Shown: positions 47,547 to 56,926 of the stretch, piece after piece | Position numbering within the stretch: position 1 is the stretch's first letter | Layout of the letters: each line of letters opens with the position of its first letter | DNA from: Kitasatospora sp. MMS16-BH015 | Lineage (GTDB): Bacteria; Actinomycetota; Actinomycetes; Streptomycetales; Streptomycetaceae | NCBI RefSeq assembly: GCF_002943525.1 | Contig: NZ_CP025394.1 | Span: forward strand, 1,302,001 to 1,366,000 | Direction of reading: 5' to 3' | DNA length: 64,000 bases | Notes under the pieces: model-generated | Database searches by the model: none | Seen by the model: the letters and a program-made list of their open reading frames with translations, nothing else | What the model was told of the DNA's origin: nothing | Program-made: the position numbers and the translations under genes

Positions 47547-49031
47547 CTAGTGCTCCTCGGTGCTGCGGGAGTCGGTGAGGGTGAGGGCGCCGGTGGCCGT
47601 GACCAGGCCGACCAGGACGGCGAGGACGGCGTAGGTGATGCGTTCGCCGTGGAAGAAGGAGTCGGTCAGGGCGCCGCTCCAGGTGCCGGCGGGGAGTTGG
47701 GTGGTGACCAGGGCGGCGATCAGGGTGCCGACCACCGCGGTGCCGATGCTGCTGCCGACCTCCTGGGCGGTGTCGTTGAGGGCGGTGCCGATGGAGGTGC
47801 GGTTCTCCGGCATCGCCTCGACCAGGGCGACGGCGCAGATCGTCATCACGGTGCGCAGCCCGATGGTCATCAGCACCATGCAGACCGCGATCACGGCGTA
47901 GCCGTGGTAGACGCCCCAGGCGAGGCCGGCCAGCGCGCCGGCCAGGCAGGCCGCGCCGACCAGGCAGGCGATCCGGTGGCCGCACCGCTTGGCGAGCTGC
48001 TCGGAGAGCGGGGTGGCCAGCAGCATGGTGGCGATGATCGGCAGGTTGGCCAGGCCGGCCCGGACGGGGCTCCAGCCGTAGGCGTACTGGAAGTGCAGGA
48101 TCAGGCCGAACATCACGGCGGCCATCGCGATGGCCGTGCCGAGCTGGGCGATGGTGGCGCCCCGGACGGTGCCGCCGCGGAAGAGCTTGAGGTCGAGCAT
48201 GGGTGCGGCGGTGCGCCGCTCATGCCGGACGAAGGCCGCCCCCGCGACCAGGGCCCCGGCGATCGAGGCGAGGGTGGCGGCGGAGGCCCAGCCGTGGTCG
48301 ACCCCGCTGGTCAGGGCGTAGCAGGCCAGGCCGATGGCGGCCACGCTCAGCACCGCGCCGGGCAGGTCGAGCCGGTCCTTGGTGAGGTCCTCCGGCCGGT
48401 CGGCGGGGACGCCGAGGCGCACGCCGATGGCCGCGATCAGCGCGATCGGGGCGTTGACCAGCAGCAGCCACTGCCACCGGACGTGGGCCAGGGCGGTGCC
48501 GCCCAGCAGCGGGCCGAGCACGAAGCCGGACATCCCGACGATGATCATCACGGTCATCGCGCGCATCCGCAGCGCCTGGTCGTCGAAGAGCCGGAAGACC
48601 AGCGAGTTGGTGATCGGCGCCATCGCGGCGGCGGCGATGCCGAGCCCAGCCCGCAGCGCGATCAACTCGCCCGTGCCGGAGACCGCGAGCACGGCCAGGC
48701 TGATCAGGCCGAACGCGGCGAGGCCGACCAGCAGCACCCGCCGCCGCCCGAGCCGGTCGGCCATCGAACCGGCCGTCAGCAGCAGGCCGCCGAAGGTCAG
48801 CGAGTACGCGCCGGTCACCCACTGCAGGGCGGTGGTGCCGCTGCCCAGGTCGCGGCCGATGGTGGGCAGGGCGATCGAGAGGAGGGTGTTGTCCACCATC
48901 TCGACGAAGAAGGCCAGGCAGAGCGCGGCCAGCGGTATCCAGGCTGCGCGCAGCGACGGGTAGGTGCGCGGCGCGGCCGTGGGCGCGGCGACGGTGGCGG
49001 TGCTGGTGGTACTGGTGCCGGTGCCGGTCAT
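47547..49031 (-). CDS. DHA2-family (EmrB/QacA) drug-proton antiporter
   Basis: A 494-residue transporter of 14 predicted helices. Motif A is GSMADRLGRRRVLLVG, motif C-like residues occur at GMSGFVLGPLLGGTALAHVR with the WQWLLLVNAPIALIA pattern of QacA-type proteins, and VEMVDNTLLSIALPTIGRDL lies in the first helix. Substrates are usually lipophilic cations or antibiotics. It is divergent from the tetR gene and almost surely repressed by its product through the palindrome at 49063-49105. Confidence 0.92.
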   Translation of the reverse strand: MTGTGTSTTSTATVAAPTAAPRTYPSLRAAWIPLAALCLAFFVEMVDNTLLSIALPTIGRDLGSGTTALQWVTGAYSLTFGGLLLTAGSMADRLGRRRVLLVGLAAFGLISLAVLAVSGTGELIALRAGLGIAAAAMAPITNSLVFRLFDDQALRMRAMTVMIIVGMSGFVLGPLLGGTALAHVRWQWLLLVNAPIALIAAIGVRLGVPADRPEDLTKDRLDLPGAVLSVAAIGLACYALTSGVDHGWASAATLASIAGALVAGAAFVRHERRTAAPMLDLKLFRGGTVRGATIAQLGTAIAMAAVMFGLILHFQYAYGWSPVRAGLANLPIIATMLLATPLSEQLAKRCGHRIACLVGAACLAGALAGLAWGVYHGYAVIAVCMVLMTIGLRTVMTICAVALVEAMPENRTSIGTALNDTAQEVGSSIGTAVVGTLIAALVTTQLPAGTWSGALTDSFFHGERITYAVLAVLVGLVTATGALTLTDSRSTEEH

Positions 49032-49062
49032 GGCAGCCCCCTCTCGGTGTGGTGGGTCGTCG

Positions 49063-49105
49063 GATTATCGAACCGTGTTCCACACTAGAACCAGGTTCGA
49101 TAATC
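49063..49105. promoter_or_regulatory. Perfect inverted-repeat operator between exporter and TetR genes
   Basis: GATTATCGAACC (49063-49074) and GGTTCGATAATC (49094-49105) are perfect 12-bp arms with 19 bases between, and the spacer itself holds GTTC/GAAC (49077-49080, 49088-49091). This AT-rich site sits within 75 bases of both start codons, where a TetR dimer, or a pair of dimers, would block both promoters. Confidence 0.85.
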
Positions 49106-49130
49106 TTGCAACTGTGATTGGATGGGGACC

Positions 49131-49964
49131 ATGACCCGCCCGCGTCCACGCCCCGCCGACCGACCCGCCCGGGAGCCCCGGGAGCGCCGGCGGGCCTCGC
49201 ACTCGCTGGAGACCGTCCTCGGCGCCGCCGTCGCCCTGCTCGACGAGGCGGGCGAGTCGGCGCTGACCCTGCGCGCCCTGGCCGCCCGGCTCGGCACCGG
49301 CGTCGGCAGCATCTACTGGTACGTCTCGGGCAAGGACGACCTGCTGGAGCGCGCGATCGACCACGTGCTCGGCGGGGTACTGGAGACGGTCCGGGGCCGC
49401 GCCGACACCGGCGACCCGGTCGAGGACCTGCGGACGACGGCCGTGACGCTCTTCGACGCGATCGTGGACCGCCCCTGGCTGGGCTCCCGCGTGATGCGCA
49501 ACATCGACGTACCGAGCAACTCGCTGCGGATGTACGAGGAGTTGGGCCGTCAGACGCTGCGCCTGCCGCTCACCCCGCGCCAGCGCTTCCACGCGGTGTC
49601 GGCCGTGATCTGCGTGGTGGTCGGCAGCGCCGACGACCTCGGCCAGGATCCGCCCCCGGAGGTGCTCGACGGCACGGTGGGGCGGGCGGAGTTCCTCGGC
49701 GAGTACGCCGAGCGCTGGCGGAGCCTGGACGCCGAGCAGTTCCCCTTCCTGCACGACGTGGTCGAGGTCTTCGACGGCCACGACGACAGGGAGCAGTTCC
49801 TCTCCGTGCTCGACCTGGCCCTGGCGGGCGTCCGCCGCCAGGCCGAGACCAACGCGGCGAAGGCCGCCGACGCGGGGAGCGCCGGCGGCAAGGCGAGTAC
49901 TGACGGCAAGACGAGTACCGACGGCACGGGGAACCCCGGCGGCACCAGGGCCGTCGGTCAGTAG
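49131..49964 (+). CDS. TetR-family repressor
   Basis: A 277-residue regulator. The N-terminal helix-turn-helix is SLETVLGAAVALLDEAGESA then LTLRALAARLGTGVGSIYWYVSG. The ligand domain is of the larger TetR_C type seen in Tet-like drug sensors. A long flexible tail of Lys/Gly/Thr repeats (KAADAGSAGGKASTDGKTST) ends the protein. ATG 49131 has GGGGACC upstream; 49122 is possible. It is divergently paired with the DHA2 exporter, and the operator lies between them. Its 3' end overlaps the DUF5701 stop by 7 bases. Confidence 0.92.
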   Translation: MTRPRPRPADRPAREPRERRRASHSLETVLGAAVALLDEAGESALTLRALAARLGTGVGSIYWYVSGKDDLLERAIDHVLGGVLETVRGRADTGDPVEDLRTTAVTLFDAIVDRPWLGSRVMRNIDVPSNSLRMYEELGRQTLRLPLTPRQRFHAVSAVICVVVGSADDLGQDPPPEVLDGTVGRAEFLGEYAERWRSLDAEQFPFLHDVVEVFDGHDDREQFLSVLDLALAGVRRQAETNAAKAADAGSAGGKASTDGKTSTDGTGNPGGTRAVGQ

Positions 49965-50647
49965 GCCCGGCGGCCCGTCGCCGAGGCGAAGCCCAGCCAG
50001 GTGTGCCGGTTGCCGGCCCAGCACCAGCCCGCCTTGGGCGCGTCGCGCCGCTCCCGGCCGTCCCGGCCGGTGCCGTTGCTGATCCAGAGCGCGGGGGTGC
50101 GGGCGTCCAGGGTGCCGTCGGCCTTGCGCAGCCGGGAGCCGATGGTCATGAAGCAGTGGCCCCGTTCCAGCGCGGCCGGCTGCTGGAGCACCCAGTGGAT
50201 GCCCTCGGCGAGCAGCAGCGGGCTGCGGCCCTGCGCGGTGAGGGCGGGCAGCGCCTCGTTCGGGCTCCAGTCGGCCATCGCGTCCCCGCGGTCGAGGCCG
50301 TCGAGCAGGTAGAGCGGCCCGTCCGGCAGGGCGAGGCCCTCGATCGGGGCGAAGCGGTCCACGTCGGGCATGTCGACCACCACGAAGCCGGACTTGCCGG
50401 CGCGGCGCAGCAGCGGCGCGAGCACGGAGGCCGGCACCCGGTCGGGGTGGACCGCGAGCAGCGTGCCCGCCGCCGCCCCGGCGGCGAAGGCCCGTACCTC
50501 GGCGGGGGTCAGCCCGGCGAGCTCGGCCACCCCGAGCTCGATCAGGCGCTCGGCCTGGGCGGCCGGGGCGGGCAGGGTGACGGCGGAGAGAGCGGAGGCA
50601 GAGGCGGAGGCGGAAGTGGAGGCGGAAGTGGAGGCGGCTACGGACAC
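49958..50647 (-). CDS. DUF5701 family protein
   Basis: A 229-residue protein from GTG 50647 (GGAG 4 bases upstream). An Ala/Ser-Thr repeat (STSASTSASASASALSAV) precedes the conserved domain; RLIELGVAELAGLTPAEVRA, GRSPLLLAEGIHWVLQQPAA, GHCFMTIGSR and KAGWCWAGNRHTWLGFASAT match my recollection of DUF5701, an actinomycete family of unknown role. The C-terminal Trp-Cys-Trp-Ala-Gly-Asn motif is striking. The frame continues upstream to 50851 through a low-complexity repeat that I consider untranslated. Confidence 0.7.
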   Translation of the reverse strand: MSVAASTSASTSASASASALSAVTLPAPAAQAERLIELGVAELAGLTPAEVRAFAAGAAAGTLLAVHPDRVPASVLAPLLRRAGKSGFVVVDMPDVDRFAPIEGLALPDGPLYLLDGLDRGDAMADWSPNEALPALTAQGRSPLLLAEGIHWVLQQPAALERGHCFMTIGSRLRKADGTLDARTPALWISNGTGRDGRERRDAPKAGWCWAGNRHTWLGFASATGRRAY

Positions 50648-50744
50648 AGTGCTCCCTGGGTCGGGCGATCGGCGGCATGGTGCGCAACGAAGGACCCGGC
50701 CGGAGCATTCCCGCCCGCCCCGAAGAACCGGGAGCGAGCGGCCG

Positions 50745-50805
50745 CGGCCGAAAAGCCCAAGCAGCCCGAGCAACCCGAGAAGCCCGAGCAGCCCGAAAAA
50801 CCCCG
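50745..50805 (-). repeat. 9-bp imperfect tandem repeats
   Basis: Seven units of the type AAGCCCGAG / CAGCCCGAG / CAACCCGAG lie in a row (plus-strand reading), differing at one or two bases. They fill most of the 204-base gap between the DUF5701 and chitosanase genes. If read in the DUF5701 frame they would encode Gly-Leu-Leu repeats. They are more likely slippage-prone intergenic DNA. Confidence 0.75.
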
Positions 50806-50851
50806 GAGGGGACGGCCGACGGCCTTCCCCTCCCCCCACCTTGACGGTCAA

Positions 50852-51694
50852 TCAGCTATTGATGCTGTACGGGTCGCCGTAGACCTTCCACTTGAGCGGC
50901 GGGTTGAGGTCGAAGTTCTTGGCGTTCAGGAAGACCAGCTGCTCGGTGTCGACCCTGCTGGTGTCGCTGTGCGCCTCCTCCTTCTTCATGACCACCTTCC
51001 GGGCGTCCAGGAAGGCCTTGAGGTAGGTGGCCTCGTCGCCGCCCTGGGCGGGGGTCTTGGCCTTCTTCATGGCCGCCGCGCGGATGCCGCCGAAGCTGTC
51101 GCCGTCGTTGCCCGGGCCGTGCATCACGATGGCGTCGTAGTAGATGAACTGGCCGAGCGCGCGCAGGCCGTCGGCCTTGCCCTGCTTGACGGCGGGGTTG
51201 AAGTAGACCCGGTCGCGCTCGTCGTTCTGGGCCTGCTGGAAGACGGTGTCCTTGGCGGCGGTGGCCCAGTCCTTCACGAACGCGCTGCCGAGGCCGGAGT
51301 GCGAGGCGCTGCCGTTGACCTTCTTCAGGGCGGGCAGGTACTTGGCGAGGATGTTGCCGGACTTGAGGTCGGTGTAGTGCTGGACGAGGTCGAGCATGTC
51401 GCCGGTGCCGGAGCAGAAGCCGATGATCCCGGCGGTGTAGCCCCGGCCGTCACCGATGTCCTCGATGTACTTGTACTGGGCCTTCCAGTCGAGCGAGGAG
51501 TTCTCCGCGCTGGAGACGAGCTCCATCGCGATCTCCTTCTTGTGCGCGTCGTCCAGGCCGACCCCGGCCTGGACGGCGGCGGTGACGCTGGCCGGGGCGG
51601 CGGCGTTCGAGACGCCCGCCGCGGCGACGGTGATGGGGGCCGCGGCGAGGACGATCGCCAGGGCGAGACGGGCCGTACGGTGCTGAGCAGGCAT
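50852..51694 (-). CDS. csn: Secreted GH46 chitosanase
   Basis: Endo-hydrolysis of chitosan outside the cell. The 280-residue precursor has a Sec signal (ALAIVLAAAPITVAAAGVSN, cut near AAAPAS) and the GH46 domain: MELVSSAENSSLDWKAQYKY with the acid Glu, EDIGDGRGYTAGIIGFC with the base Asp, and later RVYFNPAVKQG and FLDARKVVMKKEEAHSD. The family prototype is the chitosanase of Kitasatospora sp. N174. ATG 51694 has GGGGAG 5 bases upstream. A 19-bp palindrome immediately upstream is the expected repressor site. Confidence 0.95.
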   Translation of the reverse strand: MPAQHRTARLALAIVLAAAPITVAAAGVSNAAAPASVTAAVQAGVGLDDAHKKEIAMELVSSAENSSLDWKAQYKYIEDIGDGRGYTAGIIGFCSGTGDMLDLVQHYTDLKSGNILAKYLPALKKVNGSASHSGLGSAFVKDWATAAKDTVFQQAQNDERDRVYFNPAVKQGKADGLRALGQFIYYDAIVMHGPGNDGDSFGGIRAAAMKKAKTPAQGGDEATYLKAFLDARKVVMKKEEAHSDTSRVDTEQLVFLNAKNFDLNPPLKWKVYGDPYSINS

Positions 51695-51712
51695 GACAGC
51701 TCCCCAGGACGT

Positions 51713-51731
51713 GTTAGGAAAGTTTCCTAAC
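51713..51731. promoter_or_regulatory. Chitosanase operator palindrome
   Basis: GTTAGGAAAGTTTCCTAAC is a perfect 9-bp palindrome about one central G, 19 bases before the chitosanase start. From memory, a near-identical palindrome in actinomycete chitosanase promoters is bound by the ROK-family repressor CsnR and released by chitosan oligosaccharides. No ROK gene is in this window. Confidence 0.85.
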
Positions 51732-51875
51732 TTGGCGTGGGTCGATTGAAGCGCCCAACCCACTGTCGCCGCAAGAGCCTTGTCACGTCCCGCTCATGCC
51801 CGATCAGGCAGCCCTCCCTGCCCGGGGGCTCGATCTCGGACGGAGCAGCGCAGCTCACCCCGTCCGGAGCAGCAG

Positions 51876-51914
51876 AAGGGCCCTGCCCCGGACGGTGTCC
51901 GGGGCAGGGCCCTT
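51876..51914 (-). terminator. Terminator of the pheST operon
   Basis: AAGGGCCCTGCCCCGGAC (51876-51893) and GTCCGGGGCAGGGCCCTT (51897-51914) are 18-bp perfect arms around GGT. It begins 17 bases after the pheT stop on the minus strand and also separates pheT from the chitosanase promoter. Confidence 0.92.
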
Positions 51915-51930
51915 CGCGAGCAGAGCCGCG

Positions 51931-54444
51931 TTACGCGCCGCGCAGCACCGCGCCCGTGCGGGCGTTCGCCTCGGCGACGGCGGCGGCGCGGGCGGCCGAC
52001 GCCTCCTCGGCGGTCAGGGTGCGGTCGGTGGCGCGGAAGCGCAGGGAGTAGGCCAGCGACTTCTTGCCCTCGCCCGCCTGCTCGCCGGTGAAGACGTCGA
52101 ACAGGCGGATGGCCTCCAGGAGTTCGCCCGCGCCCGAGCGCAGGGCGGTCTCCACCTCGGCGGCCGGCACAGCGGAGTCGACGATCAGCGCGACGTCCTG
52201 GGTGGCCACCGGGTAGCCGGAGACCGTCGGGCCGCTGACCCGCTGCTCGCCGCCGGCGAAGAGCAGGTCGAGGTCGATCTCCATCGCGCTGGTGCGCTCC
52301 GGCAGGTTGAGCGCCTTGATCACCCGCGGGTGCAGCTCACCGGCGTGGCCGACCACGGTCTCGCCGACCAGCAGCTCGGCGCAGCGGCCCGGGTGCCACG
52401 GGGCGGTGCGGCCCTGGCGGACCGTCAGCTCGACCCCGGCGGCCGAGGCGACGGTACGGGCCGCCTCGATCGCGTCGGCCCAGCCGGCCGGAGCGCCCTT
52501 GCCCCACCAGCCGGACGGCAGCCGCTCGCCCGCGAGGGCCACGGCCACCCGGCGCGGCTGGTGCGGCAGCGCCGCGTTGAGCGTGGCCAGCTCCTCCTCG
52601 GTCGGACGGCGGTCCACCGGCAGGCGGGGAGCCACGCGCAGCTCCGCCTTGGGGAGGAAGACGGTGCCGGCCTCGAAGATCGCCAGGTCGGTGTTGCCCC
52701 GGCCGATGTTGCGCCGCAGCGCACCGAGCAGGCCCGGCAGCAGCGTGGTGCGCAGCGCCGGCTCCTCGTCGTTCAGCGGGTTGACCAGCTTCACCGTGCG
52801 GCGGCGCTCGTCGTCCTTCTCCAGGCCGAGCGCGTCGAACGCGGCCTCACCCAGGAAGGGGTAGTTGTTGACCTCGACGTAGCCCGCGCCCGCGAGCGCC
52901 ACGCCGGTGCGGCGGTGGAAGCGCTGCGCCTCGGTCAGGCCGCGGCCCGGCGGCACGGTGGGCATCCGGGCGGGCACGTTGTCGTAGCCCTCCAGGCGGA
53001 TGACCTCCTCCGCGAGGTCGTACGGGTCGGTCAGGTCGGGGCGCCAGCTCGGCGGGGTGACCTCGAGGATGTCGGCGCCCGCGACGGTGCAGCCGATCTC
53101 CTGCAGGCGCCGGGTGACGGTCTCGCGGCCGTACTCGGTGCCCGCCACGCGATCCGGCAGGTCGGCGTCGATCGCGATGGTCCGCAGCGGGTGCGGGGCC
53201 GCGATGTCGGTGACCCCGGCCTCGGCGGTGCCGCCGGCGATCAGGACCAGCAGGTCCACGGCGCGCTGCGCGGCGGCCCGGGCGGCCTCCGGGTCGACCC
53301 CGCGCTCGAAGCGCTTGGAGGCCTCGGAGGGCAGCTTGTGCCGCTTGGCGGCGCGCGCGATGGTGACCGGCTCGAAGTGCGCGGCCTCGATGATGATCTC
53401 GGTCGAGCCGGTGACCTCGCCGGTCTCCGGGTCGGTGACCGGGTCGAGGATCTCGGTCGAGGCGCCGCCCATGACACCCGCCAGGCCGATCGGCCCGGAG
53501 TTGTCGCAGATCAGCAGGTCCTCGGCGGAGAGCTTGCGCTTGGTGCCGTCCAGCGTGGTCAGCACCTCGCCCTCGACGGCGCGGCGGACCTGGATCGGGC
53601 CGTCCACCCGCTCGCGGTCGTAGGCGTGCAGCGGCTGGCCGACCTCGAGCATCACGTAGTTGGTGATGTCCACGGTCAGCGAGATCGGGCGGATGCCCGA
53701 CTTCTGCAGCCGGCGCTGGAGCCAGATCGGCGACTTCGCGGCCGGGTCGACCCCGGTGACGGTGCGCGCCACGAAGCGGTCGCAGCCGGTCGGGTCGGCG
53801 ACCTTGACCATGTACCCGTAGGAGTTGGCCGGCGGCACGTCCAGCAGCGCCGGGTCGGCCAGCGGCAGCCCGTAGGCGGCGGCGGCCTCGCGGGCCACGC
53901 CGCGCATGGAGAGGCAGTAGCCGCGGTCCGGGGTGACGGCGATGTCCAGCACCTCGTCGACCAGCTGGAGCAGCTCGATCGCGTCGGTGCCCACCTCGTA
54001 CTCCGGCGGGAGCACGATGATGCCGTCGTGGTCGTCGCCCATGCCGAGCTCGCGGGCGGAGCAGATCATGCCGGCCGAGGTCTGGCCGTAGGTCTGCCGC
54101 GCGGCGATCGGGAAGGGGCCGGGCAGCACGGCGCCCGGGAGCACCACGACGACCTTGTCGCCCACGGCGAAGTTCCGCGCGCCGCAGACGATCTCCTGCG
54201 GCTCGCCGGTGCCGTTGGCGTCGCCGACGTTGACGAAGCAGTGGCGGATCGGCTTCTTGAAGCCGGTCAGCTCCTCGATGGAGAGCACCTGGCCGACCAC
54301 CAGCGGGCCCTTGAGGTCGGTGCCGATCTGCTCGACCGTCTCGACCTCCAGGCCGGCCCGGACGAGGCGGGCGGCGACGTCGCGGCCGGTCTCGCCCGCC
54401 GGCAGGTCGACGTACTCACGCAGCCAGGAAAGCGGGACGCGCAT
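51931..54444 (-). CDS. pheT: Phenylalanyl-tRNA synthetase beta subunit
   Basis: Beta chain of the alpha2-beta2 enzyme that charges tRNA-Phe; holds the editing site. The 837 residues show, in order, the tRNA-binding EMAP-like domain (about 40-150, [20 protein letters not shown]), B3/B4 editing ([20 protein letters not shown]), B5 ([20 protein letters not shown]), the pseudo-synthetase core ([20 protein letters not shown]) and the C-terminal ferredoxin-fold anticodon-binding domain ([20 protein letters not shown]). Its ATG overlaps the pheS stop by one base (TGATG), so translation is coupled. Confidence 0.97.
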   Translation of the reverse strand: MRVPLSWLREYVDLPAGETGRDVAARLVRAGLEVETVEQIGTDLKGPLVVGQVLSIEELTGFKKPIRHCFVNVGDANGTGEPQEIVCGARNFAVGDKVVVVLPGAVLPGPFPIAARQTYGQTSAGMICSARELGMGDDHDGIIVLPPEYEVGTDAIELLQLVDEVLDIAVTPDRGYCLSMRGVAREAAAAYGLPLADPALLDVPPANSYGYMVKVADPTGCDRFVARTVTGVDPAAKSPIWLQRRLQKSGIRPISLTVDITNYVMLEVGQPLHAYDRERVDGPIQVRRAVEGEVLTTLDGTKRKLSAEDLLICDNSGPIGLAGVMGGASTEILDPVTDPETGEVTGSTEIIIEAAHFEPVTIARAAKRHKLPSEASKRFERGVDPEAARAAAQRAVDLLVLIAGGTAEAGVTDIAAPHPLRTIAIDADLPDRVAGTEYGRETVTRRLQEIGCTVAGADILEVTPPSWRPDLTDPYDLAEEVIRLEGYDNVPARMPTVPPGRGLTEAQRFHRRTGVALAGAGYVEVNNYPFLGEAAFDALGLEKDDERRRTVKLVNPLNDEEPALRTTLLPGLLGALRRNIGRGNTDLAIFEAGTVFLPKAELRVAPRLPVDRRPTEEELATLNAALPHQPRRVAVALAGERLPSGWWGKGAPAGWADAIEAARTVASAAGVELTVRQGRTAPWHPGRCAELLVGETVVGHAGELHPRVIKALNLPERTSAMEIDLDLLFAGGEQRVSGPTVSGYPVATQDVALIVDSAVPAAEVETALRSGAGELLEAIRLFDVFTGEQAGEGKKSLAYSLRFRATDRTLTAEEASAARAAAVAEANARTGAVLRGA

Positions 54445-55565
54445 CAGATCTCCATCCCGAACGGGAGGGTGAAGCGGACGTCACCCTCGACCATGTCGCG
54501 CATGTCGGCGACGTTGTGTCGGTTCATCAGGATCCGCTCCAGGCCCAGGCCGAAGGCGAACCCGCTGTAGCGGTTGGGGTCCACGCCGCAGGCGACCAGC
54601 ACCCGGGGGTTGACGACGCCGCAGCCACCGAGCTCGATCCAGCCCTCGGAGGAGCAGGTGCGGCAGGGCTTGTCCGGGTTGCCGATGCTCTCGCCCCGGC
54701 AGACGAAGCACTGCAGGTCGATCTCGGCGCTCGGCTCGGTGAACGGGAAGTACGAGGGCCGCCAGCGCAGCTCCAGGCCGTCGCCGATGAGCTTGGAGAC
54801 CAGCAGCTCGATGGTGCCCTTGAGGTCGGCGAAGGTGATGCCCTCGTCCACCGCGAGGCCCTCGACCTGGCGGAAGACCGGGGTGTGGGTCGCGTCCAGC
54901 TCGTCGGTCCGGTAGACCCGGCCGGGGCAGACCACGTAGACCGGCGGCTCGCGGTCGAGCAGGGTGCGGGCCTGGACCGGGGAGGTCTGGGTGCGCAGCA
55001 CCACACCGGAGTCGGCGGAGCCGTCCGGGGCCTGCACGAAGAAGGTGTCCTGCATCGAGCGGGCCGGGTGGTCCTCACCCAGGTTGAGCGCGTCGAAGTT
55101 CAGCCACTCGGCCTCGACCTCGGGGCCCTCGGCCACCTCGTAGCCCATGGCCACGAAGGTGTCCTCGATCCGCTCGGCCAGGGTGGTCAGCGGGTGCCGG
55201 GCGCCGCGCGGGGTGCGGTCGTACGGCAGCGTGACGTCCACCGCCTCCTCGACCAGCACTCGGGCGTCCCGCTCCGCCTCCAGCTCGACCTGGCGCTTGG
55301 CCAGCGCCTGGTTGACGGCGCCACGGGCCTGGCCGATCAGCTTGCCGGCCGCGGCCTTGGCCTGCGGCGGCAGCGCGCCGATCTCGCGGTTGGCCAGCGA
55401 CAGCGCCGAGCGGTCGCCGGTGTGGGCGACCTTGGCCGCCTTCAGCTCCTCCAGCGTGGCGGCGGCGGCGAAGGCCGCGACGGCCTCGTCCCGGGCGCGC
55501 TCGACCTCTTCGGGCTTCAATGCCTCGACCTCTACCGGGTCGTAGGACTTGTTGGGTGCGGACAT
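54444..55565 (-). CDS. pheS: Phenylalanyl-tRNA synthetase alpha subunit
   Basis: Catalytic chain of the phenylalanyl-tRNA synthetase. The 373 residues from ATG 55565 ([20 protein letters not shown]) include an N-terminal coiled coil and the class II core: motif 1 region [20 protein letters not shown], motif 2 [20 protein letters not shown], and motif 3 [20 protein letters not shown] at the end. A four-Cys cluster ([21 protein letters not shown]) suggests a zinc site, as in other actinobacterial proteins. The ribosome site is weak. The frame is open upstream into the kinase gene because of a frameshift there. Confidence 0.97.
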   Translation of the reverse strand: MSAPNKSYDPVEVEALKPEEVERARDEAVAAFAAAATLEELKAAKVAHTGDRSALSLANREIGALPPQAKAAAGKLIGQARGAVNQALAKRQVELEAERDARVLVEEAVDVTLPYDRTPRGARHPLTTLAERIEDTFVAMGYEVAEGPEVEAEWLNFDALNLGEDHPARSMQDTFFVQAPDGSADSGVVLRTQTSPVQARTLLDREPPVYVVCPGRVYRTDELDATHTPVFRQVEGLAVDEGITFADLKGTIELLVSKLIGDGLELRWRPSYFPFTEPSAEIDLQCFVCRGESIGNPDKPCRTCSSEGWIELGGCGVVNPRVLVACGVDPNRYSGFAFGLGLERILMNRHNVADMRDMVEGDVRFTLPFGMEI

Positions 55566-55728
55566 CTCTATCTTTCCCGTGCTCCTGCTCGTGTTGTGCC
55601 GAGGTATGGGCTCGCGCCTCCCGCGGCCACGCCGCGCCAGGGCGTCGCGCAACGCCAAAGGACGAGTGTAGTCGCAGCCCGCGTAACGCCCGTTCGCCCG
55701 ATTACTCAGAGCATGCTCTCCGTGCTCG
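55566..55728 (-). promoter_or_regulatory. pheST promoter and leader region
   Basis: 163 bases between the kinase stop and pheS. On the minus strand TACACT (55670-55665) is a good -10 candidate about 100 bases before pheS. A hairpin GGCGT-CGCGCA-ACGCC lies at 55641-55656, and AGAGCATGCTCT, a 12-bp palindrome, at 55708-55719. No T-box features (specifier loop and T-box bulge) were recognised. A leader peptide rich in Phe codons was not found. Confidence 0.4.
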
Positions 55729-56831
55729 TCAGAGCATGAAGTCGGGGACGCCCGCGGGCAGGATAAATCGGAACTGGGCCCCCCGCCGGGCGCGCGGCTG
55801 ATCCGGATGGTGCCGCAGTGCGCCTCGACGATGCCCTTCACGATGTAGAGGCCGAGGCCCGTGCCGCCGCGCTTGGAACCGCGCCAGAACCGGGTGAAGA
55901 CGCGCGGCATCGACTCCTCGGGGATGCCGGTGCCTTCGTCGCTCACGGTGACCGACGTCCCTTCCATGACCTTGGGCGGAGTGCCGGGGCGCTCCCAGAC
56001 GGCCGCCTCGACCACTTCCTTGGCGGGGGCCACCTCGATGGTGACAGTTCCCTCGCCGTGCCGCACCGCGTTTTCCAGCAGGTTGGCGAGCACCTGGTCG
56101 ATCTTGTCCGGGTCGGCCCAGAGCTGGGTGAGCGGCTCGGTGATCCGGATGTCGAACCGCTCGGCCGGGCAGCCGGCGGCCACCTTGCCGTCCACGTGCC
56201 GGCGCACCGCCGCGGCCAGGTCGACCACCTGCTTGCGCAGCTCCAGCCGGCCGGCGTCGATCCGGGAGATGTCGAGCAGCTCGGCGATCAGCCGGGTCAC
56301 CCGGTCGGCGTCGGCGTCCACGCTCTCCAGCATCCAGCGCTTCTGCTCGTCGGTGAACCGCTCCCACTTGGCCAGCAGGGTCTTGGTGAAGCCCTTGACG
56401 CTGGTGAGCGGCGAGCGCAGCTCGTGCGCGACGGTGGCGATCAGCTCGGCGTGTCCGCGCTCGGTGCGGCGGCGGGCCTCGGTGCCGCGCAGCGCCACCA
56501 CCACCCGCTCCACCGGCCCCTGCGCCCGCTCCCGGACGTACCGGGCGGAGACCAGCACCTCGCGCCCGCCGGGCAGCAGCAGGTTGCGCTCTGGCTGCCC
56601 GGTGCGCACGGCCAGGCCGCCGTACGGGTCGGTCAGGGGCCACCAGCGCCGACCGTCCAGGTCCTCCAGCGGCAGCGCCTGCTCCAGCGGGGTGCCCAGC
56701 GCGGTGGCCGCGCGGATGCCGGTGAGCCGGGCGGCGGCGGCGTTGAAGCAGACCACGGTGCCGGTGCGGTCGGCGATCACCAGACCGTCCGGCAGGTCGT
56801 CCGGGTGCCACTCGGACCCGCTGCCGACCAT
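55729..56831 (-). CDS. Sensor histidine kinase with PAS domain, frameshifted at the end
   Basis: A soluble kinase read from ATG 56831 (GGAG 7 bases upstream). A PAS-like domain occupies about residues 10-100 (LPDGLVIADRTGTVVCFNAA), then HisKA with His about 136 in TVAHELRSPLTSVKGFTKTL, and HATPase (ANLLENAVRHGEGTVTIEVA; GGTGLGLYIVKGIVEAHCGT). In the expected ending the sequence continues AQFRFILPAGVPDFML and stops at 55729, but that lies in another frame; one G is missing from the run at 55779-55784. As sequenced, the frame runs into pheS. Length would be 367 residues with the frame corrected. No cognate regulator is adjacent. Confidence 0.8.
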
Positions 56832-56926
56832 GGGCGCCCTCCCCAGTAACCCACTACCCACTGTGTGCGTCCCCCCACTGTCCGAACCCTAGCGCCCCGA
56901 TCACGTCCAGGCGAGATCCAGCACGG

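Noticed and set aside
50745..50805. CRISPR array
   Set aside because: The repeats are 9 bp and contiguous, with no spacers and no cas genes nearby.
55566..55728. T-box or Phe-rich leader peptide before pheS
   Set aside because: No T-box bulge sequence, specifier structure or run of Phe codons was found in the 163-base region.
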